Positions 9,657 through 19,000 of a stretch of 62,205 bases of DNA are shown piece after piece (position 1 is the first letter of the stretch; each line of letters starts with the position of its first letter). The notes below the pieces were generated by a model. The model did not search any database. It saw only the letters and a program-made list of their open reading frames with translations, and was not told the DNA's origin. Origin of the DNA: Ghiorsea sp. (GTDB taxonomy: Bacteria > Pseudomonadota > Zetaproteobacteria > Mariprofundales > Mariprofundaceae); the NCBI GenBank assembly GCA_030949605.1, contig JAUZSH010000022.1, positions 1-62,205 on the forward strand. Reading direction: 5' to 3'. Made by a program: the position numbers and the translations under genes.

Positions 9657-10775
9657 CTAAATAAACCCATATCTCATATTGACTAAAGCCGCCACGACCC
9701 GCCAATTTAAGCCATAGTTTTTGTGTTTCCCCCGATATACCTCTTTGACTATTCTGAATATTTTACAAAATCGGTTAATGTTTTCAATGAGAATACGCTT
9801 CTTTGATAAGGATTTATTGAAGCTCTTATCTTCCTTTGAACGCTCAACTCCTTTCTGTTTTTTTATCGGTGTCATGGAGTTCTCATGATATTTTTTAAGC
9901 CCTTGATAGCCTGAATCAGCTAAGAGTTTAGAATTTGGGTGAATAGGAACTTACATTGAGCGGGTATCTTTTTTTTAAAAAATGATTTAAAATTGATGTC
10001 GGATGATGTTTGTTCTCATCATATTGAATAAAAATAGCCTTTTATGACCGAATCATTTAGCCATTTAATGAAAATTACGGTATCGATTTTCAACTTTTTG
10101 CTTAAGTTGGTTGTAGATTGAAATTCGTAGGATAATCAGAATCGTGAAGTATATCCTTATCTCATTGATTTATAAGGATAAAATAACCAAGAGAACGATA
10201 AAACATACCCACTCAATGTAAGTAGGAAGGCGACTTTCTTTAAATACGCTGAAGTCATGCTTTTTCCCTTTTGCACAAACAACCGATAAAACCTTTCCTG
10301 TTGTAGCGCAAGCTATGATTTGAGCTTTAATCGTATGGCGTTTTTTCTTGCCTGAGTAATATTGTTTTTGATGTTTTACAGGACGCTCTATGGGTTGTTC
10401 TGATACATCTACAATCAATGTTTCCCTTTTATTATCAATAAGATCTAGTCGACTAGGAAGTTTTTCAACGTTAGCTATGATCCTCACATAACGGCTATAT
10501 ACCTTGTGACAGTAGGACTCTTGTATTCCAAAAATATTGCCAAGAACTTGAAAGGTTGGATAGTGGCGAATATAGTAAAGTGCTAACAAGATACAATCTT
10601 GCAATGATACTCTAGAACTTTTCAGACCGCGCCTTTTCAGAGGGTTAAGCTTCTTTTCATTTTCAATATATTGCTTTACTTTATCATATAAATCTGAAAA
10701 GTTTTTTTGCGTGATTCCTGTCATACGCAAAAATTTTTGAGGCTTACAGTGGATGATTTCTTTGTAGGGTTCCAT
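9657..10775 (-). pseudogene. IS5-family transposase split by MITE-A
   Basis: DDE transposase. The N-terminal part (MEPYKEIIHCKPQKFLRM from 10775, with an HTH around LQDCILLALYYIRHYPTFQVLG) and catalytic segments IVDVSEQPIERP and YYSGKKKRHTIKAQ lie at 10229-10775. The C-terminal part (KLLADSGYQGLKKYHENS to NMRYGFI) lies at 9657-9943. Deleting MITE-A and one TAGGAA target copy rejoins the frame as FKESRLPIHPNSKLLADSGYQG. The gene was therefore intact before the MITE arrived. Confidence 0.88.
9950..10222. mobile_element. MITE-A copy in the IS5-type transposase
   Basis: Complete 273-bp copy with terminal repeats CTTACATTGAGCGGGTA and TACCCACTCAATGTAAG. It is flanked by the 6-bp target duplication TAGGAA (9944-9949 and 10223-10228). 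No coding capacity. Confidence 0.93.
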
Positions 10776-10799
10776 GATGCATACATCATACACAGACCG

Positions 10800-10921
10800 T
10801 GTATCTGAGGTAGGGTTAATAACCAATAAGAGAATCACGTTATTTAGGAAAGATGTCTAGTGTATCTGAGGTAGGGTTAATAACCAATAAGAGAATCACG
10901 TTATTTAGGAAAGATGTCTAG
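10800..10921. repeat. 61-bp tandem duplication of the IS5-type right end
   Basis: Two identical adjacent 61-bp units (10800-10860 and 10861-10921) starting TGTATCTGAGGTAGGG and ending GGAAAGATGTCTAG. Each contains the terminal repeat of the IS. It may be a slippage product or the trace of abortive transposition. Confidence 0.9.
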
Positions 10922-11245
10922 TGAATCATGAATTGATTTACTGTCATGCCCAAGTTCTTTTATCAGGCATCCAGCCAAGCTTATATCTTAAAAAAATATG
11001 GACCCCTGCCTTCGCGAGGATGACGTAGATTAAACTCAAAAAGTCATAAGCTATTGATATGTTGAAATAATATCATGTTTTCATCCGCATAAAGTGCAAA
11101 GTTTTTAGGCTGACTACAAAAGCCTTGCGCATAACTGGAAACTTATGCGGTTATTTTCTTACATTGAGCGGGTACCTTTTTTTAAAAAAATGATTTAAAA
11201 TTGATGTCGGATGATGTTTGTTCTCATCATATTGAATAATAGGGT

Positions 11246-12472
11246 TCATCCGGACAATGCGTCCTCCCGATTTTCATGCATTGAGAGGATTTTCAATTTC
11301 AGGAATTCCATATCTCGGTAACCATATGCTACTTTATGGATCGTTTTGATCTTGTTGTTACTGCCCTCAATCTTGCCGGATGAAAGACCATCGAAATCAT
11401 AGTAGGCTAATATTGCTACGCGCAACCTAGCCAAAGTTCGCGCAAAAGACTTTACTACACGAATCCCTGATACCTCTGCTTTATTGACCCATTCAGACAG
11501 CAGATTTGATGCATCTTCTTTGCTCTTCTGCTGCCAGATAGGCCTGAGTTCCTCCTTCATATAATACGCTGTGGCAAGGGGTTTATTAAGCTCTAAAGCA
11601 TGGTCCAAACGTTGCCTTGCAGACTCCTTTTTCAGCGCTAAATTTTCAGGTTTGAGCATGAGTAACCAGCGAATGCCTTTGAGCACTTTTTTACCCATTG
11701 CCGTCTCTGCATCACGTTGCATATCACGGCGCAATATTGTCAGCTTTTCATTGAAGAGTTTGATGACATGAAAATGATCAACCACATTCACTGCATCTGG
11801 CTGATTATCCCTAGCTGATTTGATAAAGGGCGCCCCCATATCTGTAGCCACGACTTCCAATTTAACCTTTGCCCGCCTCAATCTTTCCCAAAATGGGTCA
11901 AGCGACTCACTGCTTTTTCCTTTGCCTACATAAACGACAATCCCCGATTGTAAATCAAGAACGATAGTCAAATAACCCGCCTTTTTACCCATGTACACCT
12001 CATCAATAGCAACACGTTTAAGCTTCTTTATGTTGGGTCTTTTATAGCGACGCTGCAGGTAGTCTTTCTGGATGTCTTTCACGAAGTCCCAGCTCACGCG
12101 CAGGTATTTAGCAACGTCCTTAATCGTCATGTATCGCGACAAAATTAATGCCAGTTTTTTAAACCGCTTGGTGTGCTGTTCTGAACCCTTGGTGAACCGC
12201 ACTTTAACTTGTCGAACAAGCTTGCATTTTAAACATTGTACGCGAGGAACTGCGAATTCGAAATAACACGGTCTATTACCAATTGGCAGTGCTCGAAACA
12301 TCCGAGTATGGCTACCTCGTAAATGAATTTCCCGGCTGTCACAAGAACTGCAACGAAGCGCAAAACGCTTCTCTAGGATGACAAATATGATGCTTCCATT
12401 TTCGTAGCGACTGCTTTGATACTCGTAGCCTGTAGGAAGGCCAAAACCATGATATAAAAGACTCGTAGACAT
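11246..12472 (-). CDS. ISL3-family transposase
   Basis: 408-aa intact DDE transposase. It has an N-terminal zinc finger with cysteines in LRCSSCDSRE and VQCLKCKLVRQ, a helix-turn-helix around MTIKDVAKYLRVSWDFVKDI, and catalytic regions including AIDEVYMGKKAGYLTIVLD and VVATDMGAPF, ending with the EGSNNKIKTIHKVAYGY signature. IS1634-type copy 2 is inserted immediately upstream of the ATG (TSD at 12473-12478), separating the gene from its own promoter and ribosome-binding site. The protein is intact but expression is doubtful. Confidence 0.93.
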   Translation of the reverse strand: MSTSLLYHGFGLPTGYEYQSSRYENGSIIFVILEKRFALRCSSCDSREIHLRGSHTRMFRALPIGNRPCYFEFAVPRVQCLKCKLVRQVKVRFTKGSEQHTKRFKKLALILSRYMTIKDVAKYLRVSWDFVKDIQKDYLQRRYKRPNIKKLKRVAIDEVYMGKKAGYLTIVLDLQSGIVVYVGKGKSSESLDPFWERLRRAKVKLEVVATDMGAPFIKSARDNQPDAVNVVDHFHVIKLFNEKLTILRRDMQRDAETAMGKKVLKGIRWLLMLKPENLALKKESARQRLDHALELNKPLATAYYMKEELRPIWQQKSKEDASNLLSEWVNKAEVSGIRVVKSFARTLARLRVAILAYYDFDGLSSGKIEGSNNKIKTIHKVAYGYRDMEFLKLKILSMHENREDALSG

Positions 12473-12478
12473 TATGAA

Positions 12479-14202
12479 CTTACATTGAGTGGGTAACTTT
12501 ATTCAAAAAATCATTTATGCTTCGCCTCTAATTTCACAAGGTAGGTATAGAGCTATTAATACAAACAGCTACTCAATAGAACGTTTAGATCACTTAGGTA
12601 TCATTGCTGGTGTCATCAAAGATTTGAATATTGTTGAGCTTATTGATAAGCGACTTGGTTCTTTTCAAGGTGAGACCTTATCAGCAGGCGAAACTGTGGC
12701 CGGCATGATGATGAATGGGTTGGGTTTTTCTAATAAACCATTGAGTTTAACGCCATTATTTTTCAAGAAAGTACCGTTATCATTGCTTTTTCGTGAGGGC
12801 GTAAAAGCGGAGGATTTTAATCGTTTTAAATTAGGGCGCGTACTGGATCGCTGTCATGGTTATGGGACTGAACTGTTGTTTAGTGAAATTTCTTTGAATG
12901 TTTGCCGTCAGGAGAAGGTTGATACGCGTTTTAATAGCCTTGATAGCACCAGTTTTACGCTGTCTGGTGATTATTTGGAAAAAACGGATGATGAAACCGT
13001 TGCGATTAAATTAGGGTACTCCAAGGATCATCGCCCTGATTTGAAACAAGTCATGTTGGAGATGATGGTCAGTCAGGATGGCGGCATCCCGTTGATCGGC
13101 AAGGCATTAGATGGAAACGCCTCGGATAATACTGTTTTTAAAGAGCGTAGCGGACAATTGATTGAAAGCTTTAAAGCTTCAGAAACACCACGTTATCTGA
13201 TTGCTGATTGCAAACTTTACACCGAGAAAAATGCTCCCAATTTAAAGGAGCTTCTATTTATAACACGCATTCCTAATAATATTAAACGCGTCAATGAAAT
13301 CATTGAGCAAACTCTTGCTGCACCCAACGATTGGCAAAAATTGGATGATGGTCGAATGATGAAAACTGTTGAAATCTAGCATTATGATATCAAACAGCGG
13401 TGGCATGTACTTTCTTCTGAAACATCAAAACAGCGGGCAATAAAGCAAGTTGATAAAAAAGTAGCCAAGGCATTGATCACCATTGAGAAGCAGCTTTTTC
13501 ACCTGCAAGCCAAACGATTCAATTGTGCCGTGGATGCCACAGAAGCAGTAAAAGAAATTGCCAAGAAATGGAAGTTCCATAAGCTTAAAGATATTGAAAT
13601 CATTGAGTATTTAAGCTATGAAGGCAAAGGTCGCCCAAAAAAATATCAGGCACCAACAGGTATAAAGTATCAGGCTATCGCTGAAAATGAACAGGATGTG
13701 AATAAAATTGAACGCACAAAAATGAAAGAAGCTCATTATATTATTGGTAGCAATACCGACCCAAAAGAGCTTAGTGATCAAGCTGTGGTGTTGGCTTATA
13801 AAGAGCAAAACCAAGTTGAACGAGGCTTTCGTTTTCTCAAAGATCCATTGTTTTTCACATCTACATTATTTGTAAAAAAACCAAGGCGAATCATGGCATT
13901 ATTAATGGTCATGCTGCTTTCATTACTTGTTTATGGTATTGCAGAAAGGCGAATGCGAGCTAGCCTTGCTGAGCAAAAAAAAACATTACCCAATCAAATT
14001 AATCAAGCGACTGCTAAGCCAACTTTACGTTGGGTTTTTCAGCTATTACATGGCATTCATTGCCTTAAAATTACCACGCAACATCAAACAGAGCAGGTAA
14101 TTGAAGGACTTACGCCATTGCATCAAAAAATATTACTTTTATTTGGAAAAACAGTGGAAAATATATATCAAATTCCTCTTAAGAATACCCGCTCAATGTA
14201 AG
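12479..14202 (+). mobile_element. IS1634-type insertion sequence, copy 2
   Basis: 1724-bp element with ends CTTACATTGAGTGGGTA and TACCCGCTCAATGTAAG and the 6-bp target duplication TATGAA (12473-12478 and 14203-14208). Its ends match those of all MITE-A copies. It is inserted one base upstream of the ISL3 transposase start codon. Confidence 0.95.
12489..14201 (+). pseudogene. IS1634-family transposase with in-frame nonsense mutation
   Basis: The open frame would give 570 aa, but TAG at 13377-13379 replaces the GAG (Glu) of copy 1 in MKTVEIEHYD, ending the product at 296 aa. The remainder (13380-14201) stays open in the same frame, including the C-terminal end lost in copy 1 (MALLMVMLLSLLVYGIAERR). 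A few substitutions separate the two copies (for example KKDQTPTG against KKYQAPTG). Truncation before the second half of the DDE core makes it inactive. Confidence 0.92.
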
Positions 14203-14463
14203 TATGAAATCCAGTTTTCCCAGATTTTAACAAGTTAAGGACGCATTATCCGGATGAACCAAAAAAAAATAGCCTTTTGTCTTACATTGAGCGGGTATGC
14301 TTTATCGTTTTCTTGGTTATTTTATCCTTATAAATCAATGAGATAAGGATATACATCACGATTCTGATTATCCTACGAATTTCAATCTACAACCAACTTA
14401 AGCAAAAAGTTGAAAATCGATACCGTAATTTTCATTAAATGGCTAAATGATTCGGTCACAAAA

Positions 14464-14736
14464 CTTACATTGAGCGGGTATCTTTTTCTAAAAAAATGAT
14501 TTAAAATTGATATCGGATGATCTTTGTTCTCATCATATTGAATGAAAACAGCCTTTTATGACCGAATCATTTAGCCATTTAATGAAAATTACGGTATCGA
14601 TTTTCAACTTTTTGCTTAAGTTGGTTGTAGATTGAAATTCGTAGGATAATCAGAATCGTGATGTATATCCTTATCTCATTGATTTATAAGGATAAAATAA
14701 CCAATAAAACGATAAAACATACCCGCTCAATGTAAG
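14464..14736. mobile_element. MITE-A complete copy
   Basis: 273-bp copy in the orientation of 9950-10222, the right-hand member of the compound structure. Both 17-bp terminal repeats are intact. Confidence 0.9.
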
Positions 14737-14747
14737 TTATTTTCATA

Positions 14748-14858
14748 GGAAGTGAGGCTTTAGCCTCGCCAAAAAAAAGCCAAGTGTTAGATTTTGTTCT
14801 ATTTCTGGTGAAGTGATTGAATATCATTCATCAATGCGAGGCTAAAGCCTCACTTCCA
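14748..14858. repeat. REP-like inverted repeat plus half of element D
   Basis: Arms GGAAGTGAGGCTTTAGCC and GGCTAAAGCCTCACTTCC. At about 14908-14944 the right half of element D follows (GGGAAGTCAATCGCCGCTCA to GCAAGTGGCTC). No gene is seen in the gap 14737-15031. Confidence 0.78.
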
Positions 14859-15031
14859 ACCTATACGCAACGCTTACGCCATACTTTTTGAGTAAGCTCT
14901 AATATAGGGAAGTCAATCGCCGCTCATGAGTTTTGCAAGTGGCTCACTATATCATTATTTATCGCCAATAAAAATAAAAGTCACTAATCATAACAAGCAG
15001 ACAGCAAGGTTCGCTTAAGATTGCGGACTTC

Positions 15032-15925
15032 CTATCTTTGCATGATATTTTTCATGAGTAATGTCATTTTCTTAGCCGAATGATTCAGCATCTGATTCAG
15101 CAAGCTTAAAGCTTCGGGGTATACTTTTTGAATACTCTGCATGGACTTTTTATCCAATACAATTAAATCCAAACTATTGGCTGCATACGCGCCATAAGCA
15201 TAAGTTACACCTTTATTGGCTCGGACTTCACCCAAAAAACTATTTTCTCGGCGGACTTCAATCACAGTCTGAACATGATTCAGATTCATCGTCACTTCAA
15301 CTTCACCCGACAGAATAATATAATATTTATCGGCAATATCACCTTCACGAAACAACATTTCATCACGTTCTAATTCTACAATTTCCAAGTCTTTGGCAAG
15401 GATAGCGCGTGCATTCGAAGGTATTTTTTTGAATGACTGGTGACTAAACAAGAAGCTATTTAACAATCGCTCTTGCATCTCTTGATATACGCGGTTTCTA
15501 AAAGCAACATCTGCATCAAACACTTGTCTTATAGCATTCAGATCTACCCTGATGATTTCTGATGGTTCTGCTGTATAAACTGAAGCAAACCGTATTTTAC
15601 CGCGTAAGGCACCGTATTCACCATAAAAACTTCCCGCCGCAAGCGTAGCAACCAGCTTCATTTTACCATCGGTTCTTTTACCAATAGATACCAACCCTTT
15701 ACTTATAAAGTAAAGATCGTGAGGCGTATCTCCAGCGTGCATCATTTCAACACCTTGAGCAACCTGTAATACATGAGAGGCTTGATTCAAAACACGAAGA
15801 CTAAGCGGACTCAACGCAGAAAGAATAGAAAATTTCTCAGCATTCAACACATCTTTAAACATTGCATTATTCACACCTGATAGCTCTAAAAAACCATCAT
15901 CATTAATCTTAGCCATTGCACTCAC
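15032..15925 (-). CDS. Protein with two cyclic-nucleotide-binding domains and no output domain
   Basis: 297 aa. Two consecutive cNMP-binding beta rolls: about residues 35-145 (GDTPHDLYFISKGLVSIG, then GSFYGEYGAL) and about 165-285 (FREGDIADKYYIILSGEVEV, then ENSFLGEVRANKG). Nothing resembling a helix-turn-helix, cyclase, kinase or channel follows; the protein ends in an amphipathic tail (HSAKKMTLLMKNIMQR). It could be a cytoplasmic ligand sensor acting through a partner. It is 138 bp downstream of the giant surface-protein gene on the same strand, but a palindromic repeat separates them. Specific function unknown. Confidence 0.8.
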   Translation of the reverse strand: MSAMAKINDDGFLELSGVNNAMFKDVLNAEKFSILSALSPLSLRVLNQASHVLQVAQGVEMMHAGDTPHDLYFISKGLVSIGKRTDGKMKLVATLAAGSFYGEYGALRGKIRFASVYTAEPSEIIRVDLNAIRQVFDADVAFRNRVYQEMQERLLNSFLFSHQSFKKIPSNARAILAKDLEIVELERDEMLFREGDIADKYYIILSGEVEVTMNLNHVQTVIEVRRENSFLGEVRANKGVTYAYGAYAANSLDLIVLDKKSMQSIQKVYPEALSLLNQMLNHSAKKMTLLMKNIMQR

Positions 15926-15954
15926 CCATATCTATCATATTTAACTGATGTTAC

Positions 15955-16043
15955 GCAGTCAGGATAAAATTCGTCACTCCCGCGAAGGCGGGGGCAAGAT
16001 CTGCGTGAAAATGACAGGATTTTGATATTTTGCGTAACATCAG
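15955..16043. repeat. Palindromic element E (CTGATGTTACGCA ends)
   Basis: 13-bp inverted ends CTGATGTTACGCA and TGCGTAACATCAG surround a GC-rich internal hairpin (CTCCCGCGAAGGCGGGGG). Single or paired ends of the same family occur at 33405, 54290/54677 and 59655. It may serve as a transcription boundary between the cNMP protein and the surface-protein gene. Confidence 0.7.
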
Positions 16044-16063
16044 ATATTAAAATGAGGCTAAGT

Positions 16064-19000
16064 TTATTTCAACCATTCCTCAAGTGTATCTTGATCGTAT
16101 TTGAAACGGAAACGCATGTAAATACCTTTCCGAGCATATTCAGCGGCTGTAAAGTCTTGATCATAATAACCCACAAAATTATAACCTAAACTCAACCAGA
16201 AATTGTCAAACATATTATAACCCACTGCCATGCCTGCATTGGGTTGGTAGTTATTCAAGTGACGCACACGAAGAACAGAAGCTTGAATGGTAAAGTCCCA
16301 AGTATCTGTAAAGTCATAGATAAGCTGAGTTCCAAACAAATCAGTCAATCCAGACCATGAAGCCAAACCAATAGTTTCATCCGTTAATTTAATGCCATGA
16401 TTAAAGCGAAGCTGCCACGCATCATAGGTCTGCCAGTTTGCAGTCATATTATTGATATAACGAAGGCTTCTGATATCTATGCTAGACCCTGTTTGTTCAT
16501 TGCGGCGAATATCCAAACGGTTCAACAGAATAAGTTGATCATAAGAAGGTCGCCATGCAGCGCGCAACGAAGCATCCGATGCCAAGGTTAATGCATTCGA
16601 TGCCAATATATCCCGCTGCCAACGCAACGTCATTTGAATGGGTAGGTTCTCATGAAGATGCCCTTGCAACCCCGCAGTAACACCATGATGAACACTTAAA
16701 TCACTCTTCCGCCATTCCAAACGGTTTGTCCAAGCCCATGTACCTGGCTTGTAATCTGCGCCAACCGAATAGGCCGTGAAAGACTCGCCACCTGTTACAG
16801 TCGCTGCATTCAAATTTAATGGTGTCGGCGCGGTCGTGGTGACTACTTTTGTTTTATCCATGCTGGCACTGAATGAAAGAGCATCATCAATTTTCCACGT
16901 TTGCAATAAACCTGCATTGGCAAAGCTTCGTTTACCATTTTCACTCAATTGTTGCTCATAACTTGTCGACATTTGCGCACCATTCCAAGGTTGGGTGCGA
17001 ACACCAAGACGTGTTGATGATGTATCTTGCTGGTTACCGCGTGTCCACTCTTGAGTAGCGCTTAATGTTGTGGCAGCAGTAATGAGGTAATCAGCAGCAA
17101 TCGTTGAACGGCTGGGGAAATCAATACCATTATCCGTGGCCAATGCTTCTTCATGGTCTGCCCGTATTTTTAGGCGGCTGCTGATGGCTTTGGTTGCGCC
17201 AATGCTGCCTAATGTTGAACCTGTGGAACGCCCCGTACCATCAACATCACGGTTGACGCGAACGCCTCCGCGAACATCCAACCCTTCTTCAAGGCTTTGC
17301 CTGTATTGCACACTTGCCATATCGCGTGTTGCACCGGTATTGGTGACTTCTTGACGAAACACTTCAGTATTAACACTAACATCATCATTGAAGCGGTATT
17401 GTGCATCCGCACCCACTTTCAATGTTGAATTTTCACTTCCCAGTTGCTGACCCAAACCAAAATTATCATCTTGGCTTCTTGCATAAGCAGTGCCACTTAA
17501 TGTTTCACCCGCCAAACGCGCTTCTACTTTCCAAGCTTGCCCTACAATAGCATTGCTGGCACTGCTCGCTGCTTCAGCGCGCACTTCCACCTTATCATTG
17601 ACTTGAATTTTCGCATCCATACCACTTAATGTATTGCTACCACCCAAGTATCCTTCGGAAACAAATGTACCACCAATCTCAATATCAGTTGTTGGTTTCA
17701 CATAAACACGCCCACCAGCCACTGTAAATTGATCTGTTTTATCATCTGATTCATATTCAACACGAATGATAATCGGATTAAGGTCGACATCTTTACTCAA
17801 AATAGGTTGTTTAAACCAAATCGATCCCGTAATATAATCAATATCATAGTCCAAATGGCGCGTTAACTGGATAGATTCAAGAATAACTTCACTTTTAAAT
17901 CTATCCACTGTCTCCACTCGAATCGTTTCCGAGTTGGTCACGATATTTTGACGGCTTAAACGATACAAACCACTCGTACCATTGCCACGAATATCATCTT
18001 TCACTGATGTTAAACTGGTTTGCGTTGCAAAGGCTGAAAAACCAAGTGCATCTTCATGTAATTCAGCTTTGATACCCGTAAACGTACGCGAATAACGTGT
18101 TAACTCTGTGGTTGAAAGCCCAGTATTATAATCGCCAAACAAGGCATAAAAACGGTCACGTTCAATTTTTAAATATAACTTTTTGCTACTCGTACCATCA
18201 AATTGCTGCTGTGTTGCATCGCCATAAATGGTATACATGGAATTGGGATCAATATCACCGAAGCGGCTATTTTTTTCAGCGTTTGTTTTCGCTTGTGTAT
18301 TATAAGACATGGTCAATAAAAAATCGCCTGAGATTTGACCTTTGGCATAAAGTGCAACACGTCCATCTTGATAAAATTTATCAGCCTCATCATTTTGAGT
18401 AACGGGTTGCACTGCGCCTGAAAGTTGATTGTAACCTATCGTACCTTCAGCAAAACCAACCAAAATCCAATCACGAGCTTCAGGTTTAATATACAATTCA
18501 ATGGTTTCATGAACATTGCCATACCCAAGAACAATACGGCGAGAACCACTGCTACTCACAGGTGCCATTTCCACCCAGCCATCACTGTTCACAGCTACTT
18601 GTTGGGAAGCCTCTTTTGCCACCATTGAAACTTCAGGTGATTGGATATTGCCTAAATCGCCGCCCAGTTGCTGCAATTTCAACATACCGTTAATGACAAC
18701 ACCTCGGTTATCACTCACTTCAAGTCTGAAGCGGACAGGCGTTTTACCATCAGCAATGTTATTGGCTGTTTCTACCAGTTTTATTTTTGCAATTGCACCT
18801 GTGCGAACAACGGTAATGGTTTCATCATAACGCGCATTGCCAAAAGGATCCAAACCTCTCAATTGTAAAGTATGCTTACCTGTTTTACCAAAATCTACAC
18901 CAATATAGGTATACGTTGTTAAACCCGTATCAGGGTCTTCGGATTTAAAACCAATACGCTCTTTGCCAACCACTTGCCCATCAATCAACAACTCTGCTTC

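Larger units (their letters stand above)
9645..10860 (-). mobile_element. IS5-family (ISL2-like) element interrupted by MITE-A
   Basis: The ends are inverted copies of TAGACATCTTTCCTAAATAA (9645-9664 and 10840-10859). The transposase gene inside is split by MITE-A at 9950-10222. The last 61 bp of the element (10800-10860) are repeated in tandem at 10861-10921, so the right end is present twice. Confidence 0.8.
11242..14260 (-). mobile_element. ISL3-family element, interrupted by IS1634-type copy 2
   Basis: Inverted ends are GGTTCATCCGGACAATGCGTCC (from 11243) and GGACGCATTATCCGGATGAACC (14239-14260). Without the 12479-14208 insertion it is about 1.29 kb, the normal size of ISL3 elements. It sits in the AT-rich part of a MITE-A; the expected 8-bp duplication cannot be recognised among A/T bases. 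Confidence 0.88.
11158..14736. mobile_element. Compound MITE-A pair carrying ISL3 and IS1634 insertions
   Basis: The outer ends are MITE-A terminal repeats (CTTACATTGAGCGGGTA at 11158, TACCCGCTCAATGTAAG ending 14736). The flanks are the same 7 bp on both sides (TTATTTT at 11151-11157 and 14737-14743), so it entered as one unit. Order inside: left part of a MITE-A (11158-11241), ISL3 (11242-14260), MITE-A sequence 14261-14280, an oppositely oriented MITE-A piece 14281-14459, AAAA, then a full MITE-A 14464-14736. The opposite piece is exactly the missing part of the first MITE-A in reverse, suggesting a local inversion. Confidence 0.8.
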
